From assembly GCF_002368395.1 (NCBI RefSeq), contig NZ_AP018254.1, positions 5,456,001-5,520,000 of the forward strand: a stretch of DNA of 64,000 nucleotides. Reading direction: 5' to 3'. Shown here in pieces: positions 17,619 through 26,992 of the stretch (position 1 is the stretch's first letter; each line of letters begins with the position of its first letter). A model generated the notes under the pieces. The model was not told where the DNA came from and ran no database searches. It saw nothing but the letters and a program-made list of their open reading frames with translations. Both the position numbers and the translations under genes were made by a program. The stretch is from Calothrix sp. NIES-3974. GTDB taxonomy: Bacteria; Cyanobacteriota; Cyanobacteriia; Cyanobacteriales; Nostocaceae.

Positions 17619-18038
17619 TTACGCAACTCCGGAAACATGGACTACCAATTCCCTGGTGTGGGGATACTGGCGATGTTCCCAAATATATATTCCTTGCCAA
17701 GTTCCTAGTACCAGTTGTCCGCGATTGATGGGAATATTCTCAGATGTATGGGTCAAAGCTGTACGGATATGGGCTGGCATATCGTCGGGACCTTCGGCAT
17801 CATGGATATAGTAGGGTCCTTCGGGTACTAATTTGGCCATGTAGTTTGCCAGGTCTTTGAGGACATCCGGGTCGGCATTTTCTTGAATAATTAAGCTGGC
17901 AGAGGTATGGCGTAAAAATAGGGTACATAACCCCGTATTTACCTCTGATTCCGCTACGATTGAGGCGATTTCCGATGTAATATTGCGCAGGGATTTGGCG
18001 GTTGTGGAAACCCGGAGGAGTTTTTGGTATTGCTTCAT
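17619..18038 (-). CDS. yjbQ: YjbQ/UPF0047 family protein
   Basis: A 139-residue protein of the YjbQ (UPF0047) family. The conserved core FLRHTSASLIIQENADPDV is followed by DDMPAHIRTALTHTSENIP and GTWQGIYIWEHR, which carry the His and Glu residues conserved in the family. Some members have weak thiamine-phosphate synthase activity, but the physiological role is unsettled. The start at 18038 gives the expected length. It lies upstream of the unknown gene at 16848-17585. Confidence 0.9.
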   Translation of the reverse strand: MKQYQKLLRVSTTAKSLRNITSEIASIVAESEVNTGLCTLFLRHTSASLIIQENADPDVLKDLANYMAKLVPEGPYYIHDAEGPDDMPAHIRTALTHTSENIPINRGQLVLGTWQGIYIWEHRQYPHTRELVVHVSGVA

Positions 18039-18469
18039 CGCGATGGGAGCAACTAGGTTTTGAGATGGGTGATTTTATGGTTTGCTTTTGATCCTAAAAT
18101 AATTAGAGCTTCTAAAATCAGCTGATGTAATGAAATTTAAATTTATAAATTCGACTCCCTGTTCCCTACTCTCACGAAAAGACTTTTTCCCCAGACCCTA
18201 ATTACCTAATTAGGGCTTGCTGAAAAATAGTAAAACTCTTATCCTGTAAGCTTTGGAGGATATTTTCTTCTGAAAAAGTACAAACAAATAGACCTATAGA
18301 GTTCAAAAAATCTCACATCTGCAATTTTTTGTAGTCATATGAAAAGTGGAATTGTTCGGTTAAAACTATTCCCTACTCCCTGCTCCCTGTTCCCTACCCT
18401 CACGAAAAGACTTTTTTGCAGACCCTAATTAATTAAATATTCTCCCGATTTTGCCCATAGGGACAAAAC
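18039..18469. other. Intergenic region with two copies of a dispersed repeat
   Basis: Two related segments, about 18172-18211 and 18411-18440, share CTCACGAAAAGACTTTTT and CAGACCCTAATTA. The reverse complement AAAAAGTCTTTTC recurs near 62409. The rest is AT-rich and contains 'TTCCCTACTCCC' tracts. No gene is supported. Confidence 0.5.
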
Positions 18470-19147
18470 TCACTCCAACTGCTTTAAACGATAACCGATT
18501 CCATGTACTGTTTCAATCAAATCCCCGCTAGCTCCAGCAGCTTTCAGTTTTTGTCGTAAACTGCGAATATGAACCTTGACTGCATGTTCTTCTGGGGGAG
18601 ATTCCAGTGACCAAACATGTTCAATAATTACGCTCCGACTCATTACTCGCCGACCATTGCGTAATAATAATTCTAATAACCCGTATTCTTTAGGCGTTAA
18701 ATGTAATAATTCTTGTCCATAACTGACTTCGTAGGTACTGGGATTCAAACGCAAATTTCCCCAGGTCAGAATCGGTGTTGATGCAACATGACCACGACGG
18801 AGTAGAGCGCGAATTCTAGCAAATAATTCCTGTAAATCAACTGGTTTAACTACATAATCATCCGCACCCGCATCTAACCCGGTAATCTTATCACTAACCG
18901 TATCACGAGCTGTCAACATCAACACAGGCATTGTGTAATTATGCGATCGCAAACGATGACACAAACTCACCCCATCTAGCTCTGGTAACATTACATCCAA
19001 CAACAGCAAATCGTAATCCAACATCTGGGTTTGATTCCACCCCGCTTCTCCATCCGTCACCACATCCACCACATAACGCTGGTCTATCAAAGCTTCTGCT
19101 AGGGTTTCAGCAAGACTTACATCGTCTTCAATCAGGAGAATGCGCAT
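18470..19147 (-). CDS. ccaR: CcaR-like OmpR-family response regulator
   Basis: This 225-residue regulator has a receiver domain (LLLLDVMLPELDG, phospho-acceptor Asp51; TARDTVSDKITGLDAGADDY) and an OmpR-type winged helix (PKEYGLLELLLRNGRRVMSR). Its sequence, especially VVKPVDLQELFARIRALLRR, NPSTYEVSY, SLESPPEE and IETVHGIGYRL, closely follows what I remember of Synechocystis CcaR, the regulator phosphorylated by the green/red sensor CcaS that activates cpcG2/cpcL in green light. The neighbour supports this: cpcL is transcribed divergently from it, with a CcaR-type direct repeat between the two. No CcaS-like kinase lies in the window. A different OmpR-type regulator is the alternative. Confidence 0.82.
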   Translation of the reverse strand: MRILLIEDDVSLAETLAEALIDQRYVVDVVTDGEAGWNQTQMLDYDLLLLDVMLPELDGVSLCHRLRSHNYTMPVLMLTARDTVSDKITGLDAGADDYVVKPVDLQELFARIRALLRRGHVASTPILTWGNLRLNPSTYEVSYGQELLHLTPKEYGLLELLLRNGRRVMSRSVIIEHVWSLESPPEEHAVKVHIRSLRQKLKAAGASGDLIETVHGIGYRLKQLE

Positions 19148-19283
19148 ACTATTTGCTGGGACATGGGAACTGTTTATCTTAAGCTTAAACCTATTTTAAC
19201 TGCTAGAAGCCAACCTTCCTTTTGATTATTAACTTTTACGAAAAAAAATTGCAGGAAGTAACAATATTTCCTTTTGAGGAAAT

Positions 19284-19305
19284 CTTTCCGATTTCTTTAC
19301 AAATT
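19284..19305 (+). promoter_or_regulatory. CcaR G-box (tandem 11-bp direct repeat)
   Basis: CTTTCCGATTT is followed directly by CTTTACAAATT. The CcaR recognition element, as I recall it, is a tandem CTTTNCNATTT; the first half fits fully and the second differs at one of the fixed positions. It lies 283 bp before the cpcL start codon and 136 bp before the ccaR start codon, so it could serve either gene or both. Confidence 0.72.
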
Positions 19306-19588
19306 ACTTACCACCTTTCTTACTTTCCCTATGTAATTGTCTATTTGGGGTAAGTTTGTCAATTTTGTCTTGCAATACAACTAGCCTGTCAATTTAATTG
19401 TGGCGGAATCTTGTAGCAAGCTTGTCGAAGTTATGGTATTGCGGGAATCCTGAGCGCATTTAGGTTTATAGACGATGGTGTATATATGAATCGTTTTTTT
19501 GACAGACTATATAATTACTTAACTAAATTGGCATAGTTTATCCCTCCACAGAATAGAAAATAACCTATAGAAATTTTCAGAAAAACCT

Positions 19589-20326
19589 ATGGCTTTACCA
19601 TTGTTAGATTATCCCTTGTCATCCCGTAATCATCGTGTCTGTGGGTATGAAGTACCCAGTGAGGAACAACCACGAATTTATAGCGCTGTCAATCAACCAT
19701 CAGCAGAGGAAATGGATGAATTGATTTGGAGTGCTTACTATCAAGTGTTCCATCAACAACAGATGTTATCTAGTACCCGTCAACCAGCTTTAGAATCCCA
19801 GTTACGCAACGGTCAAATATCCGTTCGGGGTTTTATCCGGGGATTAGCGACCTCTGACGCATTTCGACGCTTAAACTACGATAGCAACAATAATTATCGA
19901 TTTGTGGAAATCTGCGTACAGCGACTACTAGGTCGTCAAGTGTACAGCGATCGCGAAAAGTTAGCCTGGTCAATTGTACTTGCGACCCAGGGATTACCAG
20001 CTTTTATCGACGCATTATTAGATAGTCAAGAATATCTGCAAAACTTTGGGGAACACCAAGTACCCTACCAACAGCGACGTATCCTACCAGGGAGAAGTCA
20101 GGGAGAATCACCCTTTTTCCGTACAGCTCGCTACAGTGAAGATTACCGCGATCGCTTACCCCAACCCATCACTGCTCAAACCATTAAACCCTGGGGTCTG
20201 CAAGCATTTCTCCAGGGCTCTAATAAAGACGTGGTGTTATGGTTAGTTGTTTCCCTGATATTTGTAATTGGTTCCTATTATCTATTGCCAATCATGGGTT
20301 TATTACCGCAAATTTCCCCCTATTAA
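19589..20326 (+). CDS. cpcL: CpcL, membrane-anchored phycobilisome rod linker
   Basis: This 245-residue protein has a rod-core linker domain (residues about 10-170: LLDYPLSSRNHRVCGYEVPS at the start, then VRGFIRGLATSDAFR and EICVQRLLGRQVYSDREKLA). Instead of the core-binding tail of CpcG it ends in a hydrophobic segment (residues about 213-235, VVLWLVVSLIFVIGSYYLL). That architecture defines CpcL (CpcG2), which builds rod-only phycobilisomes attached to the thylakoid membrane that pass energy mainly to photosystem I. It is divergent from the CcaR-like gene, with a G-box 283 bp upstream, so light-colour control is likely. A perfect hairpin follows the gene. Confidence 0.9.
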   Translation: MALPLLDYPLSSRNHRVCGYEVPSEEQPRIYSAVNQPSAEEMDELIWSAYYQVFHQQQMLSSTRQPALESQLRNGQISVRGFIRGLATSDAFRRLNYDSNNNYRFVEICVQRLLGRQVYSDREKLAWSIVLATQGLPAFIDALLDSQEYLQNFGEHQVPYQQRRILPGRSQGESPFFRTARYSEDYRDRLPQPITAQTIKPWGLQAFLQGSNKDVVLWLVVSLIFVIGSYYLLPIMGLLPQISPY

Positions 20327-20362
20327 GTAATAAATGCCAGTAAAATTTTTCCGGAGTGAGAA

Positions 20363-20384
20363 GTCGGGTTTTTAAAAACCCGAC
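20363..20384 (+). terminator. Hairpin downstream of cpcL
   Basis: GTCGGGTTTTT is followed immediately by its complement AAAAACCCGAC, an 11-bp palindrome 36 bp after the cpcL stop. T-rich DNA is inside the stem rather than after it, so it could work in either direction or simply protect the 3' end of the transcript. Confidence 0.45.
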
Positions 20385-20574
20385 GGACTTCAAAGGTATC
20401 ACGATTTACTTCCCTGCATAGTTACCTCCAAACTCCGGACTAATTATTTCCTACGGCTTTATAATTTCTGGAATCAAACCGGATTTTCGTCAATAAATCC
20501 TTATTTATCTACTTTTTGAAAACTCTAATTAATTAAATTCCATTTCCATTTACTTACTTGGTAACGAGTTAGAA

Positions 20575-20880
20575 ATGTTGCCACCAGAAGCAGAAAAAAA
20601 ACTAAAATCTTGGATACGCAGTCGTCACCTCATTTGTGATGGCAACTTTTTTATATTTGATACTATTGATTACTCCTGTATTGAGAGATTCCACACATGC
20701 ATATCCGCTTTAGGAGGTAGTTTAATCTCCGTTGATACCATCGATAAAATTTGGATGGGAGACCATCGTCAAGTATTTTTATATCGCGCAAAAGCTAGTT
20801 TAAATGTTCCTTGTAATCAGGTCAGACAGTACTGGTTCAAGTATGGAGGTTTGTACACTCGCTTTGACAAACGATGTTAA
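20575..20880 (+). CDS. Small protein of unknown function
   Basis: A 101-residue soluble protein that I do not recognise. It starts MLPPEAEKKLKSWIRSRHLI and contains an alternating beta/helix pattern (FFIFDTIDYSCIERFHTCIS, GGSLISVDTIDKIWMGD). It has five Cys and a basic C-terminus (YTRFDKRC). No signal peptide or membrane segment is visible. It stands alone between cpcL and the convergent rnc gene. The frame is clean and the composition normal, so it is probably real. Confidence 0.55.
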   Translation: MLPPEAEKKLKSWIRSRHLICDGNFFIFDTIDYSCIERFHTCISALGGSLISVDTIDKIWMGDHRQVFLYRAKASLNVPCNQVRQYWFKYGGLYTRFDKRC

Positions 20881-21124
20881 ATTTCCCATCACCATAATGC
20901 TCATAATCGATAAAGTTTAGAGGATATTTGAAAATGTCAGTTACGACTATTTTGACTATCCTCCTAAGTCCCAAAATGCTGTTTTAAAGCTGATAAGTAA
21001 GTGGGTGGTAAAAATTTTCGTTAAGTTCAGGGAGTAGTGAGGTAGGGAGAGACGCGATATATCGCATCTCTTTTCTTCCCAAATACAATAGTTTCAATAT
21101 TCCAATGACTTTTAAAACCACCTC

Positions 21125-21859
21125 CTAAACATTTCCTTTCCCTATCTTGCGATTAATAGCTGCTGATTTTTTGTTTCCACCTTCCATAATTGTCGCAATC
21201 AACTCTAAAGCATTTTCCGCAGCAGCCATTTCTGCTTTCTTCTTACTATTTCCTCGACCACGACCATATTCTTTATCCCCAACCATCACCCTAGCCAAAA
21301 ATTCCGGTGCATGTTGATACCCACCTATTTGTTCGGTAATATATTTAGGTGGAGTAGTGGTAATATGGCGCTGTACCCACTCTTGAAAACGATTTTTAGA
21401 ATCTATATTTGAGCGATAAGTAACAACACTTTGGGGAACCGAATCAAATAAGGGTTCAACGACTGCTCGCACTGCTTCAACATCAGAATTATTATCCAAA
21501 TAATAAGCTGCAACTACAGCTTCAAAGGTGCTACTGAGTAAATTTTCATTTTGATATCCCCCTTCACGAATTGCTCCCTTTCCTAAACGCATCCGGAAAT
21601 CTAACCCAACATCAACAGCAAATTTTGCGAGCTGTTTTTCATCAACTAAAGCAGAACGTCGTCGCGTTAATTCGTCTTCATTAATGTCGGGATGACGGAA
21701 AAATAAATATTGTCCACTTAAGTAGTTTAATAATGCATCTCCTAAAAATTCTAGTCGTTCATTATCTTCTCCAGCATCTGGATTTTCGTGAACATAGGAA
21801 CGATGGGTTAAAGCGCAGCGTAGTAGTTTTTCATTTTTAAATTGTAGAAGTTTATGCAT
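21125..21859 (-). CDS. rnc: Ribonuclease III
   Basis: RNase III cleaves double-stranded RNA, processing rRNA precursors and sense/antisense duplexes. The N-terminal RNase domain shows the signature ERLEFLGDALLNYL plus the late acidic TFEAVVAAYYLD; the C-terminal double-stranded RNA-binding domain has RFQEWVQRH and SKKKAEMAAAENALELI. The 244-residue length is usual. Cyanobacteria often encode several RNase III forms (full-length and mini-III); this is a full-length one. The fragment of an NYN-type protein just upstream (21878-22045) is another RNA-metabolism remnant on the same strand, 18 bp away. Confidence 0.94.
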   Translation of the reverse strand: MHKLLQFKNEKLLRCALTHRSYVHENPDAGEDNERLEFLGDALLNYLSGQYLFFRHPDINEDELTRRRSALVDEKQLAKFAVDVGLDFRMRLGKGAIREGGYQNENLLSSTFEAVVAAYYLDNNSDVEAVRAVVEPLFDSVPQSVVTYRSNIDSKNRFQEWVQRHITTTPPKYITEQIGGYQHAPEFLARVMVGDKEYGRGRGNSKKKAEMAAAENALELIATIMEGGNKKSAAINRKIGKGNV

Positions 21860-21877
21860 TTATACCTCCATGATATT

Positions 21878-22045
21878 TCATCTTTTTGTGCGTATCAATA
21901 ATAGCGAACATCCAATAGGTTTTCCTTGCTGTTTCACAAACTCCATCAGTAATCCGACTTTGTTGCCATTCACACGGACATTTTGGTAGTCCCAATACAC
22001 GGAAACTGCAACGGAAGCTTGTTTTTCGCTGTTAAATGAAGACAT
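21878..22045 (-). pseudogene. N-terminal fragment of an NYN-domain-like protein
   Basis: The minus strand from the ATG at 22043-22045 encodes 55 residues: MSSFNSEKQASVAVSVYWDY, then QNVRVNGNKVGLLMEF, then a stop at 21878-21880. The VAVSVYWDYQNV start is the first strand and metal-binding Asp of NYN/PIN-like ribonuclease domains, normally over 130 residues long. The rest of the domain is absent, so the gene was cut short or has decayed. The ORF is too short to be a working enzyme. Confidence 0.55.
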
Positions 22046-22521
22046 ATTTTTGTTAACTCCAAAAAGTTTAGTGATTCTGAGTTAACAGCAGCAAAACGTC
22101 AAAACGAATAAGCAGTACCAAATCCTGCAAACTAGGCACTCATCATCAATTCAGATAAGTTAGAACTGCTTAAGTATTATTAATTGATTATTGATTAAAG
22201 TCTAAGTCCCACTAATTATCCTATTCTTACCAGCCCTCGATAATCCAAGCAGACGAGTGATATTTGAAGCCCATTAAATAATTTGAAACGAAGGTTTCTT
22301 ATGAGTCTGGGGTTTACTCGGCTAAATGGATTACCGAACGCTAGCAAGGATAAGACAACTAGTAAATCTTAGGCAAAAATCAATAATGTGTTTGACAACT
22401 TACTTAGCTGTACTTATATACTCAGTATATCTCAATATTTTTGGCTGTCAATACCTTTAAAATTCTGTTCTTCAGTAAGTCGGTGGAAATAAACCTCACT
22501 ATGTAACAAAGTAAAAAGTAG
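22046..22521. other. Non-coding stretch
   Basis: AT-rich DNA between the NYN fragment and the Uma2 gene. I see no coding frame, RNA gene or well-formed palindrome. Confidence 0.4.
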
Positions 22522-23121
22522 TTAAAATTTTGGCGATCGCAATCTTCCAGGAAATATTCGATTTAAATTAATTTCCAATTCCGGGAAACAAGGTATTTTG
22601 ATTGTTTGGTGGGGTAAGCAAATTTGCTTATACAAGTAACCAAATTTACCCTGACTATCTTGATAGGGTTCGTGATAGGCTTCAAGATGATAGTCAACTA
22701 AATTAAATATCCAATAATCGGAAATACCAGCTTCGGCATAGAGAGGTAATTTCACACTTTTGTCGTATTCTAGGGAAGAATCGGAGACTTCCATCAGAAG
22801 TAAAATATCGCGACTTGTGGGATGGGCTGATAAATAGTTGTCATCTCGGTTGTAGATGATCGCAAAATCTGGCTCTGGTTCGCTATTTGTCAGTAAGGTG
22901 ATTGGTGCTTGTGATTGCAATGTTGCTCGCTCTCCAATTAATCTGGGAAGCTCTCGCAGCAAATTTCGCAGACAGGTTTCATGCGCTCTACCTTTTGCTG
23001 ACATTTGCAGAATTTCTCCCCGAATTAACTCTAAATGCTCATCCTCATGGAAAAAACCTAACTCTGTTAATTTGTGATACTCTTCTAGGGAAAAGCGCTT
23101 AACTAAGATATTATTTGCCAT
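22522..23121 (-). CDS. Uma2 family (DUF820) protein
   Basis: A complete 199-residue Uma2 family protein. LELIRGEILQMSAKGRAHET is the standard N-terminal strand-helix, EPEPDFAIIY the conserved acidic/PD site, and LLLMEVSDSSLEYDKSVKLP with YAEAGISDYWIFNL the rest of the core. The family has a PD-(D/E)XK nuclease-like fold but no established function. The gene lies 63 bp downstream of hetF on the same strand and could be read through from it. Confidence 0.88.
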   Translation of the reverse strand: MANNILVKRFSLEEYHKLTELGFFHEDEHLELIRGEILQMSAKGRAHETCLRNLLRELPRLIGERATLQSQAPITLLTNSEPEPDFAIIYNRDDNYLSAHPTSRDILLLMEVSDSSLEYDKSVKLPLYAEAGISDYWIFNLVDYHLEAYHEPYQDSQGKFGYLYKQICLPHQTIKIPCFPELEINLNRIFPGRLRSPKF

Positions 23122-23184
23122 AGGTTGATCGAGTCCTCTGTGATTAAAGTTGACTATTAACTGTTAACAGTCAGCTGTCAACAA

Positions 23185-25791
23185 TCAACGAGAGCCAATT
23201 TGTAACAGCGATCGCCAATCTTGGATAGCACTTTCAGTCCAGAGCCAATTTTGTGCTAATGACTTGGGGTGGAAACTTTCAGGGTCGTCTTGAATGACTT
23301 TACGGCGTAGTTTTACGGCTTCATTGAGATACTGTTCCCGTTTCGCTGCACCTTCCCCTTGGGAGGATTTATACAAACCTAATGCTAATCCCGCGTAGGC
23401 TGTCAATGCATCCTTGGGATTTACGGTTGTAGCGATCGCAGTTGCATTGTTACTCACTGGACTGGCTGGACTTTCTTTGGCAGCAATACTCAAGGCTTGG
23501 AACCAGTAATTATTGGCATTATTAATTTTACCTTCAGCATAGTAGGCAAAAGCCAAGGCATTTACATACATTATTGAATCTGGTTTACTTTTAACTGCAC
23601 TTTCCCAATAACGCCGCGCATCGTCGTAACTGTATTTTTTATCACCTGTTTGTACTGCTTGCCAAGCCAAACGTCCCCAATAAAAATTTACCCTGGGGTC
23701 TTGATTCTGTGGGGAAGGAATCACCCTTAAAGCCGCTTCAGCCGAAGATAGGGCATTACGGTTTAAAAGTGCATCTACCGCATCCAAACCCCGTTCTAAG
23801 TCCCCTGCACTCAATTTCTCCATAGCATATTCGGTGACAATTCCGGTTGGTTCCTTGACAACATCAATTACCCGGTTCGATGGAGATGTGTTGACCTGGG
23901 GAATTTCGGGGATGCTGTTCATTTGTTGGGAATTCCACCAATTTAAGCCAATCGCTAACGCGATCGCACCGACACCGATCATCGCTCCAATTGGTAACAA
24001 GGACATTCCCCGTCGTCGTGGGATTGGGCTGACCACTTCGTCATTTGCGCAGGTTTCTGCCGATGGGTTGGAATGATTCCAACTTCCCTCCTGATTTGCT
24101 AAGGTAGTAGTCTGGGTGGCTCCCTTCAATGCAGGTTGATTACCGAACACGGTCGATAACTCTCCCCCACTTTCCTTGGCAACTCGTTCATTACGAGCTT
24201 CGCGCCATTTTTCCACCTCCCGGTCAAGGGCAGATAAATCGCTAGCTACCTCAACCCCAGGAATTTCTTCCCCCGAAGGTTCGGAAATCAATTCCGCACC
24301 CATCGCCGTACTTTCAATCCCTTTTTCCCGGTCGAGTTGACGAAATAAATCGGAAACGATGGCCGAATCTTCCACATAGCTGGAATCATCGTACTCATCG
24401 ATGTCATCCATCAAATCATCCCAGGTACTATCCCCCAGCCAACCTAATTCCGAACCATCATCACCCAATTCCGGAACCATAATACCATCAATCGGCAATG
24501 CCATCTCCGACTGGTCAGGAATCCCTGCAAAATCCGCAGCCACACTTCCCCCACCATAATCATTCATCAATTCGGGACTAGGAGGAATGCGATCGCCGGG
24601 ATTTAAATAACCATCAAATTCCGCTTGCAAATAGAGAACTGGTAACGCCCAATACATCTGGTGCGCTCCGTAGGCTGTCACTAAACCCTGACGCATTCGA
24701 CTAACACATAAATCAATCGGATATCCCTGGCTCAAATTCCGATAGAACAATTGTGTTAAAGTTAACGCCACCTCATCGGGAATCCGCTCCGACATTGCCA
24801 AAACACTGCGAATTCCCCGTTTAATTAAACTATCAGTTAAATTTCGCTCTCCCGTTTCCGTACTTCCATCCCCATTTCCCCCATAGGCTCCAAAACAGGA
24901 ATTAAACACCGCCACTTGGATATTATTATTAACAAGTATTCCCGCCAAATCATCACCAGTCAGGGTTTCCGTCAATCCGGTACGGCGATTAACCAGGTAA
25001 ATTTCCCCCCCATTGACCCCAGTATTACTATGGCCAGAATAATGCAAAATATGGAATCGCCCCTGCTCCAGGGTTTGGGTTAACTCCTCCCGTCCTGGTT
25101 GCTCCAGCACCGTCAATTCGATCTGGGGTAGAGCATAACCACCTTCAATACTATAGGTATTTTGGCGCTCTAACTCCGCCTGTAATTTTACCGCTTCCTG
25201 CTTGAGCAAATCCAAACGTACCAAATCCGTTGGCGAAGCAATCACCATCAACACGTGAATCCCCCCCTCATCCAAAGGGACAGGCATATTTGTTGCTAAC
25301 CGCGAACCCGCTCCCATACCTGCTTGATAGCGCGAAAAAGCAATATAGGGACCAGTGGCAATGGGGCGATCACCTGCGTGCATCACCTCCCACGGTAATC
25401 TAGCCAATCGCGAATCTTTAATACCTAAACGCAACCGCAGCACCTGTTGATGGTTCTGAGCTATACCCTGTGCCGTAATCCAACTATCCCTAAGAGTGCC
25501 CTGAAATAATTCATTGTATAATTGCTGACCCAAAGCCACCAAGTTGACCGAGTTGCGTGCAATGGCTTCACCCTGCAACACGGAGGTTAATGGATCGTTC
25601 ATCAAATTACCCACACCCGTCAACCAATCAGCCACGGGCCATTTAACGAGTTCTTCTGCCAATGGCACCCCAGGTGCGACTTGTTCCGTCCGCACCAAGT
25701 AGTCGTTTTGTCCTACTGGAGTTACGGAAATGTGAAATTCCTGGGTCACAACTTCTCCTGTTCGCCTCCTAAAATTGATTTGAAACACCAA
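23185..25791 (-). CDS. hetF: HetF, CHAT-domain protease for heterocyst development
   Basis: HetF is needed for heterocyst differentiation and normal cell division, acts with PatU3 and HetR, and is a caspase-like protease. This 868-residue protein has an N-terminal region, a CHAT domain with the catalytic pair His254 (HYSGHSN) and Cys299 (FNSCFGA), an acidic middle (about 440-570), a membrane segment (LLPIGAMIGVGAIALAIGL, near residue 600) and a C-terminal TPR-like helical region. The identity is supported by the NsiR1 array just upstream on the opposite strand, the arrangement known from Nostoc PCC 7120. A distant hetF promoter would give a leader antisense to NsiR1. Confidence 0.93.
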   Translation of the reverse strand: MVFQINFRRRTGEVVTQEFHISVTPVGQNDYLVRTEQVAPGVPLAEELVKWPVADWLTGVGNLMNDPLTSVLQGEAIARNSVNLVALGQQLYNELFQGTLRDSWITAQGIAQNHQQVLRLRLGIKDSRLARLPWEVMHAGDRPIATGPYIAFSRYQAGMGAGSRLATNMPVPLDEGGIHVLMVIASPTDLVRLDLLKQEAVKLQAELERQNTYSIEGGYALPQIELTVLEQPGREELTQTLEQGRFHILHYSGHSNTGVNGGEIYLVNRRTGLTETLTGDDLAGILVNNNIQVAVFNSCFGAYGGNGDGSTETGERNLTDSLIKRGIRSVLAMSERIPDEVALTLTQLFYRNLSQGYPIDLCVSRMRQGLVTAYGAHQMYWALPVLYLQAEFDGYLNPGDRIPPSPELMNDYGGGSVAADFAGIPDQSEMALPIDGIMVPELGDDGSELGWLGDSTWDDLMDDIDEYDDSSYVEDSAIVSDLFRQLDREKGIESTAMGAELISEPSGEEIPGVEVASDLSALDREVEKWREARNERVAKESGGELSTVFGNQPALKGATQTTTLANQEGSWNHSNPSAETCANDEVVSPIPRRRGMSLLPIGAMIGVGAIALAIGLNWWNSQQMNSIPEIPQVNTSPSNRVIDVVKEPTGIVTEYAMEKLSAGDLERGLDAVDALLNRNALSSAEAALRVIPSPQNQDPRVNFYWGRLAWQAVQTGDKKYSYDDARRYWESAVKSKPDSIMYVNALAFAYYAEGKINNANNYWFQALSIAAKESPASPVSNNATAIATTVNPKDALTAYAGLALGLYKSSQGEGAAKREQYLNEAVKLRRKVIQDDPESFHPKSLAQNWLWTESAIQDWRSLLQIGSR

Positions 25792-26464
25792 CGCTCCAAA
25801 TCCATGTTTTGCTCCTTCCTATACTTTAGATGCATCTCTGATTTTGTTTGTTTCTCAAAAATACTCAAGATTGCATTTAGCCATATCTATATTTCTACAA
25901 CTTTAATCTGATTTTCACCAATTTTACTCCCTCTTTTTAGGGTTTCCATAGAAGCAAAATAGCTAAAGCCCCCCACAAACAACCTCTTCAAGTCTTTTGC
26001 CGATGGCATGTCTAGCCACTAATTTTGACTCTGAGATTCATCCAAACAGTATTTGTAAAATTATTTCTACAAAAAAAATTCCCCACTAACAATCTCACAT
26101 TTCACCCCCATGTTCAATAATTTACTTTTGCAATCGAAAATACATCATCAAAGCAATGGCTGGCTAATGTCCCCCCTAGAAGCTTTAAAATCCACTTTTT
26201 ACATGATTGTTATTTCCTAGGTTTATCATACCCTATTTAATCTTTGTGTTATTAATGATACACGCATTTTCTGGGAGCAGTTCAACCTCGTAACATGAAT
26301 ATGGCGGATAGAGATGGGAAAGTTTTGCTGTATATGCTTTTGCAATCCGTCTGGAATAGCTTCGGGGAAGAATAAGTGTCTTGCCAATTTTCCCCAAAAC
26401 CTCAAATGCTATAAGCAATAATACTGATGCAAGTTAATTTAAATTCCAAAATTTACTAGTTTGA
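25792..26464. other. hetF upstream region
   Basis: This 670-bp stretch between the hetF start codon and the first NsiR1 promoter contains no supported gene. A minus-strand frame at 26233-26418 lacks any family signature. It would be part of the long hetF leader if transcription starts within or beyond the array. Confidence 0.5.
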
Positions 26465-26500
26465 TCCGGAAACGAATCGAGAGTCAGGGAATAGTTAAGT
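26465..26500 (+). promoter_or_regulatory. DIF1-type, HetR-dependent promoter of NsiR1 copy 1
   Basis: TCCGGA at 26465-26470 sits at about -35 and TAGTTA (26492-26497) at about -10 from a start near 26502. The TCCGGA motif at -35 marks DIF1 promoters that switch on in developing heterocysts under HetR control. The same arrangement with the same spacing precedes copies 2, 3, 4, 6, 7, 8 and 9. Confidence 0.8.
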
Positions 26501-26560
26501 GGTAGATGCACCCTGATAACTCACTCCCCCGAAGGACTGCCATCTTTCGGGGGTTTTTGT
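26501..26560 (+). ncRNA. nsiR1: NsiR1 small RNA, copy 1
   Basis: Begins GGTAGATGCACCCTGATAAC and ends in the stem CCCCCGAA/TTCGGGGG plus TTTTT. In Nostoc PCC 7120, NsiR1 is an early marker of heterocyst differentiation transcribed from tandem repeats next to hetF, and it is reported to affect hetF expression. Confidence 0.87.
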
Positions 26561-26644
26561 TGTAAATTTGCTGATGTACGTAACCAAAATAATTCTGTCA
26601 CCAATTTATCCGGAAACGAATTGAGAGTCAGGGAATAGTTAAGT

Positions 26645-26704
26645 GGTAGATGCACCCTGATAACTCACTCCCCCGAAGGACTGCCATCTTTCGGGGGTTT
26701 TTGT
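26645..26704 (+). ncRNA. nsiR1: NsiR1 small RNA, copy 2
   Basis: RNA-coding part identical to copy 1, offset by 144 bp; TCCGGA at 26609-26614. Confidence 0.87.
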
Positions 26705-26788
26705 TGTAAATTTGCTGATGTACGTAACCAAAATAATTCTGTCACCAATTTATCCGGAAACGAATCGAGAGTCAGGGAATAGTTAAGT

Positions 26789-26848
26789 GGTAGATGCACC
26801 CTGATAACTCACTCCCCCGAAGGACTGCCATCTTTCGGGGGTTTTTGT
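26789..26848 (+). ncRNA. nsiR1: NsiR1 small RNA, copy 3
   Basis: RNA-coding part identical to copies 1 and 2, a further 144 bp on; TCCGGA at 26753-26758. Confidence 0.87.
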
Positions 26849-26932
26849 TGTAAATTTGCTGATGTACGTAACTAAAATAATTCTGTCGCCAATTTATCCG
26901 GAAGTGAGTTGAGAGTCAGGGAATAGTTAAGT

Positions 26933-26992
26933 GGTAGATGCACCCTGATAACTCACTCCTCCGAAGGACTGCCATCTTTCGGGGGTTTTTGT
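26933..26992 (+). ncRNA. nsiR1: NsiR1 small RNA, copy 4
   Basis: Differs from copies 1-3 by CTCCTCCGAA in place of CTCCCCCGAA, which weakens one stem pair. The promoter spacer is slightly altered (GGAAGTGAGTTGAG). The 144-bp periodicity ends here. Confidence 0.87.
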
